From contig NZ_RAHX01000001.1 of assembly GCF_003605475.1 (NCBI RefSeq), positions 1,426,001 to 1,490,000 on the forward strand: 64,000 nucleotides of DNA, given 5' to 3'. A model generated the notes under the pieces. That model was not told where the DNA came from and ran no database searches. It saw nothing but the letters and a program-made list of their open reading frames with translations. This DNA comes from Aurantiacibacter aquimixticola (GTDB lineage Bacteria; Pseudomonadota; Alphaproteobacteria; Sphingomonadales; Sphingomonadaceae). Below are positions 19,633 to 28,806 of this stretch, piece after piece. The stretch's first letter is position 1. Every line of letters begins with the position of its first letter. Both the position numbers and the translations under genes were made by a program.

Positions 19633-20315
19633 AAGAAAACGAGCGGTCCCGCGTCGAAGTGCTGGGCGCGCCGCGTGCGCATGGCGAATTGGTGTCGCGG
19701 CCAGCCAGCCCCGCGCTGTGGGTGGTCATCACGCTGATGGCCGTGGCGCTGGCCTGGCTCGCATGGGAGCGCTGGGGACCGCAGGATGACGGCGACATCG
19801 TCGGCAGCGCGATGCTCGCCTTCGAGGAGCAGAATGCGCTCACCGTCTTTTCCTCCCGGTTCGAAGTCGTCGCGCAGAGCACGTCCACGCCGAGCGTCGG
19901 CCCGCTGGAATTCGAGGCGCTGCAAACGCGCCAGGCGATGATCGTGCCTGCCACGGTCGAGTACAGGCTCGACCTGTCGGACATGGAGCGTGGCAACTTC
20001 ACTTGGGACGAGGCGAGCGAAACGCTCGACGTCACACTGCCGCCCCTCACCGTATCGACGCCGAACATCAACGAGGCGGAGGCGCGCTATTTCACCGATG
20101 GCGTCTATGTCAGCCGCGATGCCTCGGTGTCGCTCAGCCGCAGCAATTCGCGCATCGCCGAAGAGCGCGCCCGCGAATTCGCGGCCAATCCCGAGGTTAC
20201 CAAGATGGCCCGTGATGCCGCGCGCGCCGCCATCCGCCAGAACCTCGCAATCCCGCTACAGGTTGCAGGGTACGGCGATGTGCAGGTGCGCGTCCGCTTC
20301 GCCGATCAGGGGTGA
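19617..20315 (+). CDS. DUF4230 domain membrane-anchored protein
   Basis: A 232-residue protein with a cytoplasmic N-terminal tail, one transmembrane helix (about residues 33-50, ALWVVITLMAVALAWLAW) and a periplasmic domain matching DUF4230 (YRLDLSDM, LDVTLPPLTV). The C terminus is rich in helix-forming Ala/Arg. Function is unknown. It is translationally coupled to the MBL gene upstream and to csaA downstream (GTGA overlap). Confidence 0.8.
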   Translation: MDDKLEENERSRVEVLGAPRAHGELVSRPASPALWVVITLMAVALAWLAWERWGPQDDGDIVGSAMLAFEEQNALTVFSSRFEVVAQSTSTPSVGPLEFEALQTRQAMIVPATVEYRLDLSDMERGNFTWDEASETLDVTLPPLTVSTPNINEAEARYFTDGVYVSRDASVSLSRSNSRIAEERAREFAANPEVTKMARDAARAAIRQNLAIPLQVAGYGDVQVRVRFADQG

Positions 20316-20653
20316 GCGAGCAAATCACCTTCGACGAGTTCATGAAAGTCGACATGCGCTGCGGCACGGTCGTCGATGCGCAGCCTTTCCCGGAAGCGCG
20401 CAAGTCCGCCATCAAGCTGTGGGTCGATTTCGGCGAAGACCTGGGCGTGAAGAAAAGCAGCGCGCAGATCGCCGAGCACTATGCGCCCGATACGCTCATC
20501 GGACAGCGGGTTATGGCCGTCGTGAACTTCCCACCGCGTCAGATCGGGCCGTTCATGTCCGAAGTTCTGGTGCTCGGCTTCGCGGATAGCGATGGCGCGA
20601 TCCGCCTCGTCCATCCGCATGACGACCTGCCCGATGGGGCGCGGCTGTCATAG
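20312..20653 (+). CDS. csaA: CsaA-like tRNA-binding domain protein
   Basis: A 113-residue OB-fold protein of the EMAP/tRNA-binding type. Recognisable motifs are FMKVDMRCGTVVDA at the N terminus and VVNFPPRQIGPFMSEVLVLG. CsaA proteins bind tRNA and have been linked to chaperone or secretion activity. The start is GTG at 20312, overlapping the preceding stop. It ends close to a terminator shared with the convergent TonB receptor gene. Confidence 0.93.
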   Translation: MSEQITFDEFMKVDMRCGTVVDAQPFPEARKSAIKLWVDFGEDLGVKKSSAQIAEHYAPDTLIGQRVMAVVNFPPRQIGPFMSEVLVLGFADSDGAIRLVHPHDDLPDGARLS

Positions 20654-20657
20654 AAAA

Positions 20658-20687
20658 GGCGGGAGCAAGCCATTGTTCGCCCCCGCC
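20658..20687. terminator. Rho-independent terminator between csaA and the TonB receptor gene
   Basis: Inverted repeat of GGCGGGAGC with GCCCCCGCC around a 12-nt loop. On the minus strand it is followed by TTTTCT, so it best terminates the TonB-dependent receptor gene. It may also work for csaA on the plus strand. Confidence 0.65.
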
Positions 20688-20710
20688 CTTCATTTTCCAA
20701 CGCCAGACGA

Positions 20711-23362
20711 TCAGTAGTCGAAGCCGACCCTGATCCCGACCGTCAGCGGACGGTTGATCACGATCCGCTCCACGTCGTTGACGTAATTGCCGGAAATCTC
20801 GGCACGCTCGTCGAACAGGTTCTCACCGAACAGTTCGACGCGCCATTGATCCATCACCACGCCGGTCGACAGGTCGACCACCGAATAACTGTCGAGCTCG
20901 AACTTGTTGATCTCGATAATGTCGGTGAACTTCGATGCCGAATAGGTGAATTGCGGCATGACGAACGCTTCCACGTCGCTGGTCAGATCCCACTCATAAC
21001 GAGCGCGGATATTGCCCTGGAAGCTTGGCGCGAAGGCCAGCGGCTCGCCGACGATAACGTCCTGCGTCGGCGTCAGCACCTCGGTGATCTCGCTATCGAG
21101 CACGGAGAACGCACCCGCCACGGTCAGGCCCGGCAGCGCATAAGGCGCGATGGTGAAATCGGCCTCCAGCCCGTAGATTTCCGCATCCGCCGCATTGTCC
21201 GAGAAGAACAGATTGGTGATGCTGGGGTCGAAAATCGTGGTCTGCAACCGGCTGATATCGACATAGAAGGCGCTGCCGTTGATGCGGAACTGGCCATCGA
21301 TCAGGTCCAGCTTCCAGCCCAGTTCGTAATTCTGCACCTCGTCCGTGTCGAGCTCGAATGGAACGGTGAAGCCCGCGCCATTGGTCGCCCCGCCGGGACG
21401 GTTCAGCAGGCCCGGACGGAAGCCTTCCGAATAGGTCGCGTAAAGCAGCGTGTCCGGCGTCGGCGTGACCGTCACCGTGCCCTTCACGATAACGCCGCTT
21501 GCTTCGGCAACGTCGGGCGCGCGGATGGAGTTGAACACCTGCTGCGCCTGCGCTTCGGAAAGGCCAGCATCCTGGATATCGTCCAGACTGTCATCCAGAT
21601 CGAAAGTCTGGCGAAGGTCCGGGTTGCACGAACCGATGAAGGTGAACTGCCCATCCCCGTCATACAGATCGTTGATGTTGGTGCCGAACGCATTCTGGTC
21701 TTCATCGCTGAAGCTGTTGCAGAAGCTGGAATTTGCGCTGCCTTCGAAATCGACCTCGATGTCGTAGTAACGCGCGCCCAGCGTGACGGTCAGCAGGTCC
21801 TCGACGATATCGAAGCTGGCTTCACCGAATATGCCGAACTGCTCGTCCGTGCGGCGGATATCGTTGCGGAAGATGGTCGCCGCCGGAAACGGGCCGGGCT
21901 GCGTGGTGAAACCTTCGAACGGGAAGTTCGGCTTGAATTCGCCGAAGGGATCCGCCTCGATATTGCCGGGATAGGCGAAGTCGTTGCGCTCCTGCAATTC
22001 CAGGTCGGAATAGAAGCCGCCCGCCGTTGCGCGGAAGCGCCAGTCGGAGGGTGTGCTGAAACGCAGTTCCTGCGTGAACACGGTCGTGTTGGAATCCGAC
22101 GTCACGAAAAGATTGGGCGGCTGGCAGGTGCCCTCGGGATCGTTGTCGCCCGGATAGGTCACGCCGCCATCGCAGATGTAGTATGGGAGATACTGGCCGA
22201 CGAAGAGATAGTCGGTGTAATCGACCCGCTGATCGGTATCGCGATCGGTGTAGGCACCGGTGTAGACGACATCGAGCATCGCCAAGCGGCCTTCGACCGT
22301 CCAGCTCGTATTGGAGAAATCGTCTTCCAGCGTGTCTTCCTCGAAGCGCTGGATTTCCGGATCGTCCAGGCCGTCCAGCTCGGGATCGGCAAAGAAGACG
22401 CCGTCGGCATCGACGGCCTGGCGCGTATGCGCGACCGTCACCGTCCAGTCGGGCGTGATTTCCCACAGAGCGGTGGCGCGGAAACCGGCATAGCTCGTGT
22501 CGTTGAAATTCTCATCGACAAGCGCGCTGTTCTCGGTTTCGAGAAATTCGACATCGTCAAGATCGGCACCAGCCTGGAAACCTTCGCGAAGTTCGCTCAC
22601 CGGCACGCCGTTTGAGCGCACCGTGCCTGCTTCGCGAAAGCGCGCGCTCTGGCTGACATCCCGCGTGCCGAGCACATTGTCGATATAGCCGCCCTGCTGA
22701 TCGTAATACACGACGCCGCGCAGGCCAAAGGTGTTGGTGACGGGCACATTGACCATCACTTCGCCCTTATAGCTGGCATCGCCGCCCCGGGTGAAGGACA
22801 GGCCGGCGTTCACGCCCATGTCGAACCCGGTGAGGTCCGGCTTGTTGGTGATGAGGCGCACGACGCCCGCCTGCGAGCTCGCACCGAACAGCGTGCCCTG
22901 CGGGCCGGAAAGAACCTCGATGCGCGCGAGGTCGGCGGCGTAGACGTCGAGATTGCGGCCCGGCTGTGCCAGCGGCTGCTCGTCGAGATAGAGCGCAACG
23001 TTCGGCGCAAGACCGGCGACGCCGGCCGTGACCAGGTTCGGCGTGGTCGAAGCAAGGCCGCGAATATAGATCGTCGACTGGCCGGGGCCGCTGCCGCCCG
23101 CGGTGACGCTCGGCAGCTGGTCGAGATAATCCTCGAACGTGTCGATCGCGAGTTCCTCGAGTCCTTCTTCGCCGAGCGCCTGCACGCTGATAGGCACGTC
23201 CTGCAAATCTTCTTGCCGCTTCTGCGCGGTGACGACGATGGTTTCGACGCCGCCCTGGCGTACCTGCGCGGCGTCGTCCTGCGCATCCTGCGCGAAAGCG
23301 GGCGTCGCGGCGAGCGCAACGGCAAGCGCACCGGCAGAAGTGCCGGTTGTCAGTTTCAACAT
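20711..23362 (-). CDS. TonB-dependent outer-membrane receptor
   Basis: An 883-residue outer-membrane receptor. It has a signal peptide ending near TPAFAQD, a TonB-box-like ETIVVTAQK, a plug domain (VPISVQALGEEGLEEL to RIEVLSGPQGTLFGASSQAG) and a 22-strand barrel ending in an aromatic residue (GIRVGFDY). The plug and the STIYIRGLA segment place it among the large sphingomonad receptors often used for carbohydrates, polyphenols or unknown ligands. The ligand cannot be called. It lies downstream of a BCCT transporter on the same strand with a 198-bp gap holding a palindrome. Confidence 0.9.
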   Translation of the reverse strand: MLKLTTGTSAGALAVALAATPAFAQDAQDDAAQVRQGGVETIVVTAQKRQEDLQDVPISVQALGEEGLEELAIDTFEDYLDQLPSVTAGGSGPGQSTIYIRGLASTTPNLVTAGVAGLAPNVALYLDEQPLAQPGRNLDVYAADLARIEVLSGPQGTLFGASSQAGVVRLITNKPDLTGFDMGVNAGLSFTRGGDASYKGEVMVNVPVTNTFGLRGVVYYDQQGGYIDNVLGTRDVSQSARFREAGTVRSNGVPVSELREGFQAGADLDDVEFLETENSALVDENFNDTSYAGFRATALWEITPDWTVTVAHTRQAVDADGVFFADPELDGLDDPEIQRFEEDTLEDDFSNTSWTVEGRLAMLDVVYTGAYTDRDTDQRVDYTDYLFVGQYLPYYICDGGVTYPGDNDPEGTCQPPNLFVTSDSNTTVFTQELRFSTPSDWRFRATAGGFYSDLELQERNDFAYPGNIEADPFGEFKPNFPFEGFTTQPGPFPAATIFRNDIRRTDEQFGIFGEASFDIVEDLLTVTLGARYYDIEVDFEGSANSSFCNSFSDEDQNAFGTNINDLYDGDGQFTFIGSCNPDLRQTFDLDDSLDDIQDAGLSEAQAQQVFNSIRAPDVAEASGVIVKGTVTVTPTPDTLLYATYSEGFRPGLLNRPGGATNGAGFTVPFELDTDEVQNYELGWKLDLIDGQFRINGSAFYVDISRLQTTIFDPSITNLFFSDNAADAEIYGLEADFTIAPYALPGLTVAGAFSVLDSEITEVLTPTQDVIVGEPLAFAPSFQGNIRARYEWDLTSDVEAFVMPQFTYSASKFTDIIEINKFELDSYSVVDLSTGVVMDQWRVELFGENLFDERAEISGNYVNDVERIVINRPLTVGIRVGFDY

Positions 23363-23526
23363 GATAGATCCCTTGGGATTGTGGATTCGCGATCGCGCCG
23401 AGCGAGTGGGGCGACCTTGACATGGGAATTGCGCGAAGGCTGGCTCGCGCCGATGGCAATTGCGTAACGGGAGCCTGGCGCACTGGCCACGGCCCGCGGA
23501 CCAAACATCGGGAATCCCCTCAAATT

Positions 23527-23544
23527 TGTGACAGTTTTGTCACA
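23527..23544. promoter_or_regulatory. Perfect palindrome TGTGAC-N6-GTCACA upstream of the TonB receptor
   Basis: An 18-bp perfect inverted repeat in the gap between the BCCT gene and the TonB receptor gene, about 165 bp upstream of the receptor start. It resembles operators of the CRP/FNR or GntR superfamilies, but the half-site spacing differs from canonical CRP. The regulator is unknown. Confidence 0.4.
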
Positions 23545-23560
23545 TGGGCGATGGGCGGTA

Positions 23561-25264
23561 TCAGCTGGCGGGCGGCCAGTCCTCGCAACCCTTGGCCGTC
23601 GTCGGGACACCGTGGCGCTTGCGTCTCAGGTCGTAGACAATGGCCTTGCAGATCGACACCGCCATCAGCGCAAGCACCACGGAAAAGGGCAGCGCGCCGA
23701 TGATCATGGTAATGCGGATGGCATCGATGCCGCCGATGATCAGCATGGAGCCAACCACGAAAGCCAGCGCCGCGCCCCAGAAAAGGATGTGCATCCGCCG
23801 CTGCCCTTCATTCTCGCCCGCACCGTTGATGGTGTTGACGATCAGGATCGCGCTATCCGCGCTGGTGATGAGATAGGTCATCAGCAGCACCACGACGAGG
23901 CCGGACACCACCGCCGCAACGCCCGGATCGAGCATGACGGCGAGCGTCGCGAACAGCTGGTCCGATATATTCGCACCCACGATGCTGCCTTGCGCCGCGC
24001 CGGACAGTTCGAGGTCGATCGCCGTGCCGCCGACCAGCGCCATCCAGGTAAAGCACATCAACGACGGCACCAGCATGACACCCAGCACATATTCGCGCAC
24101 CGTCCGTCCGCGCGAGATACGGGCGATGAACATGCCCACGAAGGGCGCGAACGCGATCCACCACGCCCAGTAGAAGACGGACCAGTCGAGCTGCCACTGC
24201 ACCAGCGCATCGCCCGCGTCGCTGCCATCGGTGGAGAACAGGGTCAGCGCAGTCTGCGGCAGGGTGCGCAGGTAATCGAAGATGCCCACCGCCAGAAGCT
24301 CGAAGCCGAGCAGCCCCGATCCCACGACGACAAACAGCACCAGCAAAGCGAAGGACAGCGCCATGTTGAGATTGCTCAGCCACTTGATCCCGCGCCCTAC
24401 GCCGGAAAGCGCACTGAGTGTCGATGCGCCGACGAGCAGCGCCAGCGCCAAGATGATCGCCGCCGGAGTGGCAACGCCTTCGCCATCGAGAAGCCACTCG
24501 CCCAGCCCGAGCCTGTGCAGCCCGGCGACGAATTGCTGCACGCCGAAGCCCATCGTCACAGCAACGCCGAGGACGGTCGCGACGACCGCGACGATATCGA
24601 CCACATGCCCCGCCCCGCCCGACATCGCCCGGCCGAAGATCGGCGCGAGGGCGGAGCGGATGGTGAGCGGCAGGTTCCGGCGATAGGCAACGTAACCGAT
24701 GGCAAGGCCGACCAGTCCATATGTTCCCCACGCTGCCAAGCCCCAGTGAAGGAAAGTGTAGATGTAGGCAGGCCGCACGGCCTCCTGGGTCATTGGCTGG
24801 ACCTGTCCGCGAATGATGTCCGGATTGTTGGCGAAATGTGCGAGCGGCTCGCCCGTGGAATAGGTCAACATGCCTATGCCGATGCCCGCGCCGAACAGCA
24901 TGGCAAACCAGCTGAACCGGCCGAATTCAGGGCGCTCGTCCGCCATTCCGATGCGCAAGCTGCCCGATTGCGGGATGATGGCCAGCACGATGGCGACCAT
25001 CATCACCGCCGCGACGAGATAGACATACCAGCCGCTGAACGTTGAAATGATCGTCGAATTGGCGGCTGTCAGCGTGTCGTTCGCCTGCACCGGGAAGAAG
25101 ATCGCCCACATGATGATCAGCGAGATGATGACCTTCGAGGGGATCGTCACCTGGCGACTGAAGCCGTCGTAAAAGCCGCGATCATGCGTGGCGATGGGCA
25201 GGTCGACCAGCGGCGGCTCGACAGGCGCATTGCCCGGTTCGGTGGCCGGAACCTGCTGTGTCAC
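23561..25264 (-). CDS. BCCT family betaine/choline/carnitine transporter
   Basis: A 567-residue inner-membrane transporter with about 12 hydrophobic helices. Family marks are the glycine-rich GAGIGIGMLTYSTGEP motif in TM3 and the WAWWIAFAPFVGMFIARISRGRTVREYV segment around TM8. Most BCCT members take up quaternary amines using Na+ or H+ for osmoprotection. The MGFGVQQF segment in the substrate region is compatible with trimethylammonium ligands, but substrate choice is inference. It starts at ATG 25264 and is divergent from nadA. Confidence 0.92.
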   Translation of the reverse strand: MTQQVPATEPGNAPVEPPLVDLPIATHDRGFYDGFSRQVTIPSKVIISLIIMWAIFFPVQANDTLTAANSTIISTFSGWYVYLVAAVMMVAIVLAIIPQSGSLRIGMADERPEFGRFSWFAMLFGAGIGIGMLTYSTGEPLAHFANNPDIIRGQVQPMTQEAVRPAYIYTFLHWGLAAWGTYGLVGLAIGYVAYRRNLPLTIRSALAPIFGRAMSGGAGHVVDIVAVVATVLGVAVTMGFGVQQFVAGLHRLGLGEWLLDGEGVATPAAIILALALLVGASTLSALSGVGRGIKWLSNLNMALSFALLVLFVVVGSGLLGFELLAVGIFDYLRTLPQTALTLFSTDGSDAGDALVQWQLDWSVFYWAWWIAFAPFVGMFIARISRGRTVREYVLGVMLVPSLMCFTWMALVGGTAIDLELSGAAQGSIVGANISDQLFATLAVMLDPGVAAVVSGLVVVLLMTYLITSADSAILIVNTINGAGENEGQRRMHILFWGAALAFVVGSMLIIGGIDAIRITMIIGALPFSVVLALMAVSICKAIVYDLRRKRHGVPTTAKGCEDWPPAS

Positions 25265-25449
25265 GCGCTTCTCCTGTCATCGATATCGGACGCGCCCGCG
25301 CCGCGCACATAACGTGCGTCGATCCGGACAATGTGGGGAACGTGGCGAGCATACCGGCTATGCGCCGCAATGCAAACCGCCGGAAACCCCTCGCCAGCGC
25401 GTGGCTTGTGTCTATAAGCATTCGAGAAACACATCCGACGGGGCCGAAT

Positions 25450-26436
25450 ATGACCGACCAGCCGACCAGCCTTTCAGGGCTAGACCTGCGCGAAGAGATC
25501 GACCGCCTGCGAAAGGAGCGCAACGCCGTGATCCTTGCGCATTACTATCAGAAGCCCGAGCTGCAGGATCTCGCCGATTTCGTCGGTGACTCGCTGGAGC
25601 TTTCGAAAAAGGCGGCGGAAACCGATGCCGACGTCATCGCCTTTTGCGGGGTCAAGTTCATGGCCGACACGGCCAAGATCCTCTCGCCGGAGAAAATCGT
25701 CGTGTTGCCGGACATGGACGCCGGTTGCTCGCTGGAAGATAGCTGCCCGCCGGAAAAATTCGCCGCCTTTCGCGAAAAGCACCCCGATCACATCGCGCTA
25801 ACCTATATTAACTGCTCGACCGAAGTGAAGGCGCTCAGCGACGTGATCGTCACCAGCTCAAGCGCAGAGACGATCCTCTCCCAGATTCCTGAGGACCAGC
25901 CGATCATCTTCGGGCCGGACCGGCACCTTGGCGGTTATCTCAACCGCAAATTCGATCGCGAGATGCTGCTGTGGCCGGGCGTGTGCATCGTGCACGAGGC
26001 GTTCAGCGAGACAGAACTCCTCAAGCTGAAGGCACAGCATCCCGAAGCGCCCATCGCCGCGCATCCCGAATGCCCGCCCCATATCATCGACCATGCCGAT
26101 CATGTCGGCTCGACCAGCTCCATCCTGCAATTCGCCAAGACCTTCGAAGGCGATACGCTGATCGTGGCGACGGAACCGCACATCATCCACCAGATGGAAA
26201 AGGCGCTGCCGGAAAAAACCTTCCTCGGCGCGCCGGGGGCGGACGGCAACTGCAATTGCAATATCTGCCCCTACATGGCGCTCAACAATCTGGAGAAGCT
26301 CTATCTCTGTCTGCGCGATCTGGAACCGCGCATCGAGATCGAGGAAGAGCTGCGGTTGAAAGCCAGGGCGAGCCTCGACAAGATGCTGGAAATGGCGGCA
26401 GGCACGATCGGCAAGGGCGATCTGGGGCGGGTTTGA
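25450..26436 (+). CDS. nadA: Quinolinate synthase
   Basis: Condenses iminoaspartate with dihydroxyacetone phosphate to quinolinate in de novo NAD synthesis, using an oxygen-sensitive 4Fe-4S cluster. The protein is 328 residues. Motifs are AVILAHYYQKPELQDLADF, CGVKFMADTAKIL, the NCSTEVKA and HPECPP cysteine segments, and CNCNICPYMALNNLEKLY near the C terminus. The ATG at 25450 gives the canonical length. nadB and nadC are not adjacent here. The stop overlaps the start of a small secreted protein gene (TGATG). Confidence 0.96.
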   Translation: MTDQPTSLSGLDLREEIDRLRKERNAVILAHYYQKPELQDLADFVGDSLELSKKAAETDADVIAFCGVKFMADTAKILSPEKIVVLPDMDAGCSLEDSCPPEKFAAFREKHPDHIALTYINCSTEVKALSDVIVTSSSAETILSQIPEDQPIIFGPDRHLGGYLNRKFDREMLLWPGVCIVHEAFSETELLKLKAQHPEAPIAAHPECPPHIIDHADHVGSTSSILQFAKTFEGDTLIVATEPHIIHQMEKALPEKTFLGAPGADGNCNCNICPYMALNNLEKLYLCLRDLEPRIEIEEELRLKARASLDKMLEMAAGTIGKGDLGRV

Positions 26437-26858
26437 TGCTGCGATTCCTCCTTGCGACACCCTTATGCGTCCTTGCGGCCCCCGTTGCTGCGCAGGAAGT
26501 GCACTACGAGCCTGGGCAAGTCTGGACTTACGAGACTGCGCCCGGAGACAATGGATCGCTGATTAAAATCCAGGAAATTGAGGCCCTAGAAGGAAAGGAG
26601 CCGATAGAGGTTTTTCATATTTCCATGATCGGCATTCGCTTGGCTGATGGCACCGTTTTACCGGGCATCATGCACATGCCGGTTTCCCGTAGGACGCTTG
26701 ATCACAGCGTCATCGAACTTTCGGATAGCGACGTGCCTTTCCCCGACCACCGCGAAGGGCTCGCGATGTGGAGAGATGCGAATGGCGGTGTTTTCACGAT
26801 CTCGCTGGCCGCTATTGCAGACGTTGTTCGCGAACAGGTCGCCGCCTCGATGAATTGA
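26436..26858 (+). CDS. Small secreted hypothetical protein
   Basis: A 140-residue protein I do not recognise. It has a clear signal peptide (MLRFLLATPLCVLAAPVAAQ) and a mature part rich in beta-type residues, starting EVHYEPGQVWTYETAPGD. The TGATG overlap with nadA fixes its start and implies co-translation. Base composition is slightly more AT-rich than nadA. A periplasmic location is predicted. Confidence 0.75.
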   Translation: MLRFLLATPLCVLAAPVAAQEVHYEPGQVWTYETAPGDNGSLIKIQEIEALEGKEPIEVFHISMIGIRLADGTVLPGIMHMPVSRRTLDHSVIELSDSDVPFPDHREGLAMWRDANGGVFTISLAAIADVVREQVAASMN

Positions 26859-26889
26859 GCGCCAACAGGCTTACAAATACGTAATCCGG

Positions 26890-27702
26890 CTAACGCTCCA
26901 GCCGCTCCGCCAGCATGTGCGGGACGGTCATCCCGAAAGCCAAGGCCGCCACCACGGTGAGCGGGACAAATCCGGCATTCCAGGCGAGCGCAAGTGCGAC
27001 CGTCCCAGCAAGCGCCAATGCGCTGGTGATCCACTGCGCGCGGAGAACCGCGTCACAGCCGTGCCGCTCGGCCTGTTCGGCCTGAAGCGGAAGTGCGTGG
27101 CCGACGAGAAAGGCAGTGCCGACGGCAAGGACCGGGTGCAAGAATGCGACGGCCAGCGCCGACACGATCAGCGCCGGGTCTCGCGGCTGGCGGAGTAGCT
27201 GCGCGGCGGCGAGCGCCAGTCCGGCGAGTCCGATGGTGGCGACACCGTAGAGCCAGATGTCTGGTGGAGCGAAGCCGAGGATCGCAGCGAACACGGCGGC
27301 GGTCTCCTCGAAGCGCAGCGCCATGCTGCCGCCGATCACGAGTGCGGCATAGGCCCAACCGCGCAGCCAGTCGCCATGCAGGGAGCGGGCGAAATGCCAG
27401 AGCGACAGGCCGAGAAAGAGCGTGAGGCCGGCCAGCGGCAGCATCACGAAGACGGCGGCAACGGCCAGTCCGGCGACGATATAGGCCGCCGCCTGCCATA
27501 TGCCGAAAGGGCGGATCGTGCCGTCCTGCTCGTCCCCCGCACCGTGTGCCGTTCCGATCAGGAAGAATATGAGACCGAGCACGACTGCGATGCTCGTGCC
27601 GGAGAGTTGCGCAACTCCGGCAACCGCCAGCACCACAAACGGAAGGGCGGCCCGCACGCCGTGTGCGGACCGCCCTTCATTGGCTGCCGGGGCAGCCGCC
27701 AT
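26890..27702 (-). CDS. blh: Beta-carotene 15,15'-dioxygenase (Brp/Blh family)
   Basis: Integral membrane enzyme of 270 residues that cleaves beta-carotene into two retinals, providing chromophore for the adjacent rhodopsin. Family histidines are visible in GTAHGAGDE, LWHFARSLHGDW, AFLHPVLAVGTAFLVGHALP and TVPHMLAERLE, within about seven hydrophobic helices. The ATG at 27702 lies 1 bp after the rhodopsin stop, so the two genes form an operon. The first 25 codons contain a long inverted repeat (27642-27678) that may attenuate expression. Carotenoid synthesis genes are not in the window. Confidence 0.92.
   Translation of the reverse strand: MAAAPAANEGRSAHGVRAALPFVVLAVAGVAQLSGTSIAVVLGLIFFLIGTAHGAGDEQDGTIRPFGIWQAAAYIVAGLAVAAVFVMLPLAGLTLFLGLSLWHFARSLHGDWLRGWAYAALVIGGSMALRFEETAAVFAAILGFAPPDIWLYGVATIGLAGLALAAAQLLRQPRDPALIVSALAVAFLHPVLAVGTAFLVGHALPLQAEQAERHGCDAVLRAQWITSALALAGTVALALAWNAGFVPLTVVAALAFGMTVPHMLAERLER
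27642..27678 (-). promoter_or_regulatory. Long hairpin inside the 5' coding end of blh
   Basis: GAAGGGCGG at 27642-27650 pairs with CCGCCCTTC at 27670-27678. After one mismatch the stem continues with CCGCAC pairing with GTGCGG, closing on a 5-nt loop. On the blh message it lies about 24-60 nt downstream of the blh start codon, right behind the rhodopsin gene. There is no U tract, so it looks like an attenuator, translational brake or 3'-end stabiliser of the rhodopsin message rather than a full terminator. Confidence 0.65.
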
Positions 27703-27703
27703 A

Positions 27704-28600
27704 TCAGTCGCCGCGCTGCGAGGCGACCTTGGCGCCCAGCGGGCTGATCTCGAGCGCCTCTGCCGCAGGCGCGTAGCCTTCCAGCGCACTGCGACGCAGG
27801 ACGTATCGCGACAGGATGATACCATAGACCAGCTTGGTCGAGATATCGGCGATGGAGAACAGCAGCTGACGAACCACCACAATGTCTCCGGTGTAGCCAA
27901 GTTGCGGGAGCGCATAGGCGATGGGATACAGGCCCCAGGTGGCCAGGAAGTACCACCAGATGTTCTTCGGCCATGCCGAGAGCTCGCTCGGGCTGGTCTT
28001 GATCGCGTAAGAGATCACGCCGCGCACTTCGACGATCAGCCACACGAAGAACACGGTGGAGATCACGCCCCAAAGGTTCAGGCGAGAGAAATCGCCGGTC
28101 TCACCGAATTGGCCGTAGAGGCCGGTCCAGATCATCAGCACGCCCGGAATGATCATGCGGATAGAGCGTTTGTGCAGGTCCGGTCGGGGCAGGGCGAAGG
28201 CAATGGCGAGCTGCGTCAGCAGGATGGGGACCGTAATGGTCCAGTTGCCGTAGCGGAACGCGTTGGTAAAGGTCTGGCCCTCCGCCATCGGCAGATAGAA
28301 CGAGCCGTTGAAGGCGTATGTCGCATCCCAGATCTGGAATTCGCGCATCAGGCTGAGACCCGCACTCGCCATGACCAGCGCCGACATGATCGGCACGATG
28401 CGGTAGCGCGGCGCAAGCTGGAAGCTCATCATGATGAAATAGAGAATGAAGGCGAAATGCGCGCCATAGCTGACCATCAGGATCAGCGAACCGGTAGTAT
28501 ACTGACCGGACGTGAGCGGCACGAGATTTTCGATACTGCCCGTCAGCCTACCGATTTCGGCGATGGCGGGGGCGATTTCTGGAGCCTGGGGTAGTGTCAT
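27704..28600 (-). CDS. Microbial rhodopsin with NTQ motif, predicted light-driven chloride pump
   Basis: A seven-helix retinal protein of 298 residues. The retinal Lys is K256 in helix G (ADISTKLVYG). Helix C reads RYGNWTITVPILLTQ, giving N119, T123 and Q130 at the three positions that are D-T-E in proteorhodopsin and N-D-Q in sodium pumps. N-T-Q is the signature of bacterial inward chloride pumps first described in Nonlabens and Fulvimarina. L127, at the proteorhodopsin spectral-tuning position, predicts green absorption. The ATG at 28600 is used; an open frame upstream is not protein-like. It is followed 1 bp later by blh. Confidence 0.93.
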   Translation of the reverse strand: MTLPQAPEIAPAIAEIGRLTGSIENLVPLTSGQYTTGSLILMVSYGAHFAFILYFIMMSFQLAPRYRIVPIMSALVMASAGLSLMREFQIWDATYAFNGSFYLPMAEGQTFTNAFRYGNWTITVPILLTQLAIAFALPRPDLHKRSIRMIIPGVLMIWTGLYGQFGETGDFSRLNLWGVISTVFFVWLIVEVRGVISYAIKTSPSELSAWPKNIWWYFLATWGLYPIAYALPQLGYTGDIVVVRQLLFSIADISTKLVYGIILSRYVLRRSALEGYAPAAEALEISPLGAKVASQRGD

Positions 28601-28806
28601 ATTTGACGCCTCGAACCCGACCGTATCGACAGCGCGGGCCCTGCCCTCGCGCCGCCCTCCGCCGACGGTCGAAACCGGCAGGAAAGCTGGCAACTAAAGT
28701 CCGCCTCGCGGGTTAAGGTTCCCGACATGACCATATTTCTGTTTCTCTGCTGGCGCCGATAACGCATGAAATTGCGTGACTTGCGGCTATCAATCCGGTG
28801 CACGGG

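Noticed and set aside
20846-22615. 589-codon plus-strand frame opposite the TonB receptor gene
   Set aside because: Shadow frame with low-complexity composition.
28700-28723. GGAAC element on the minus strand upstream of the rhodopsin gene
   Set aside because: No CGTT follows at 16-17 nt, so it is not a sigma-EcfG promoter.
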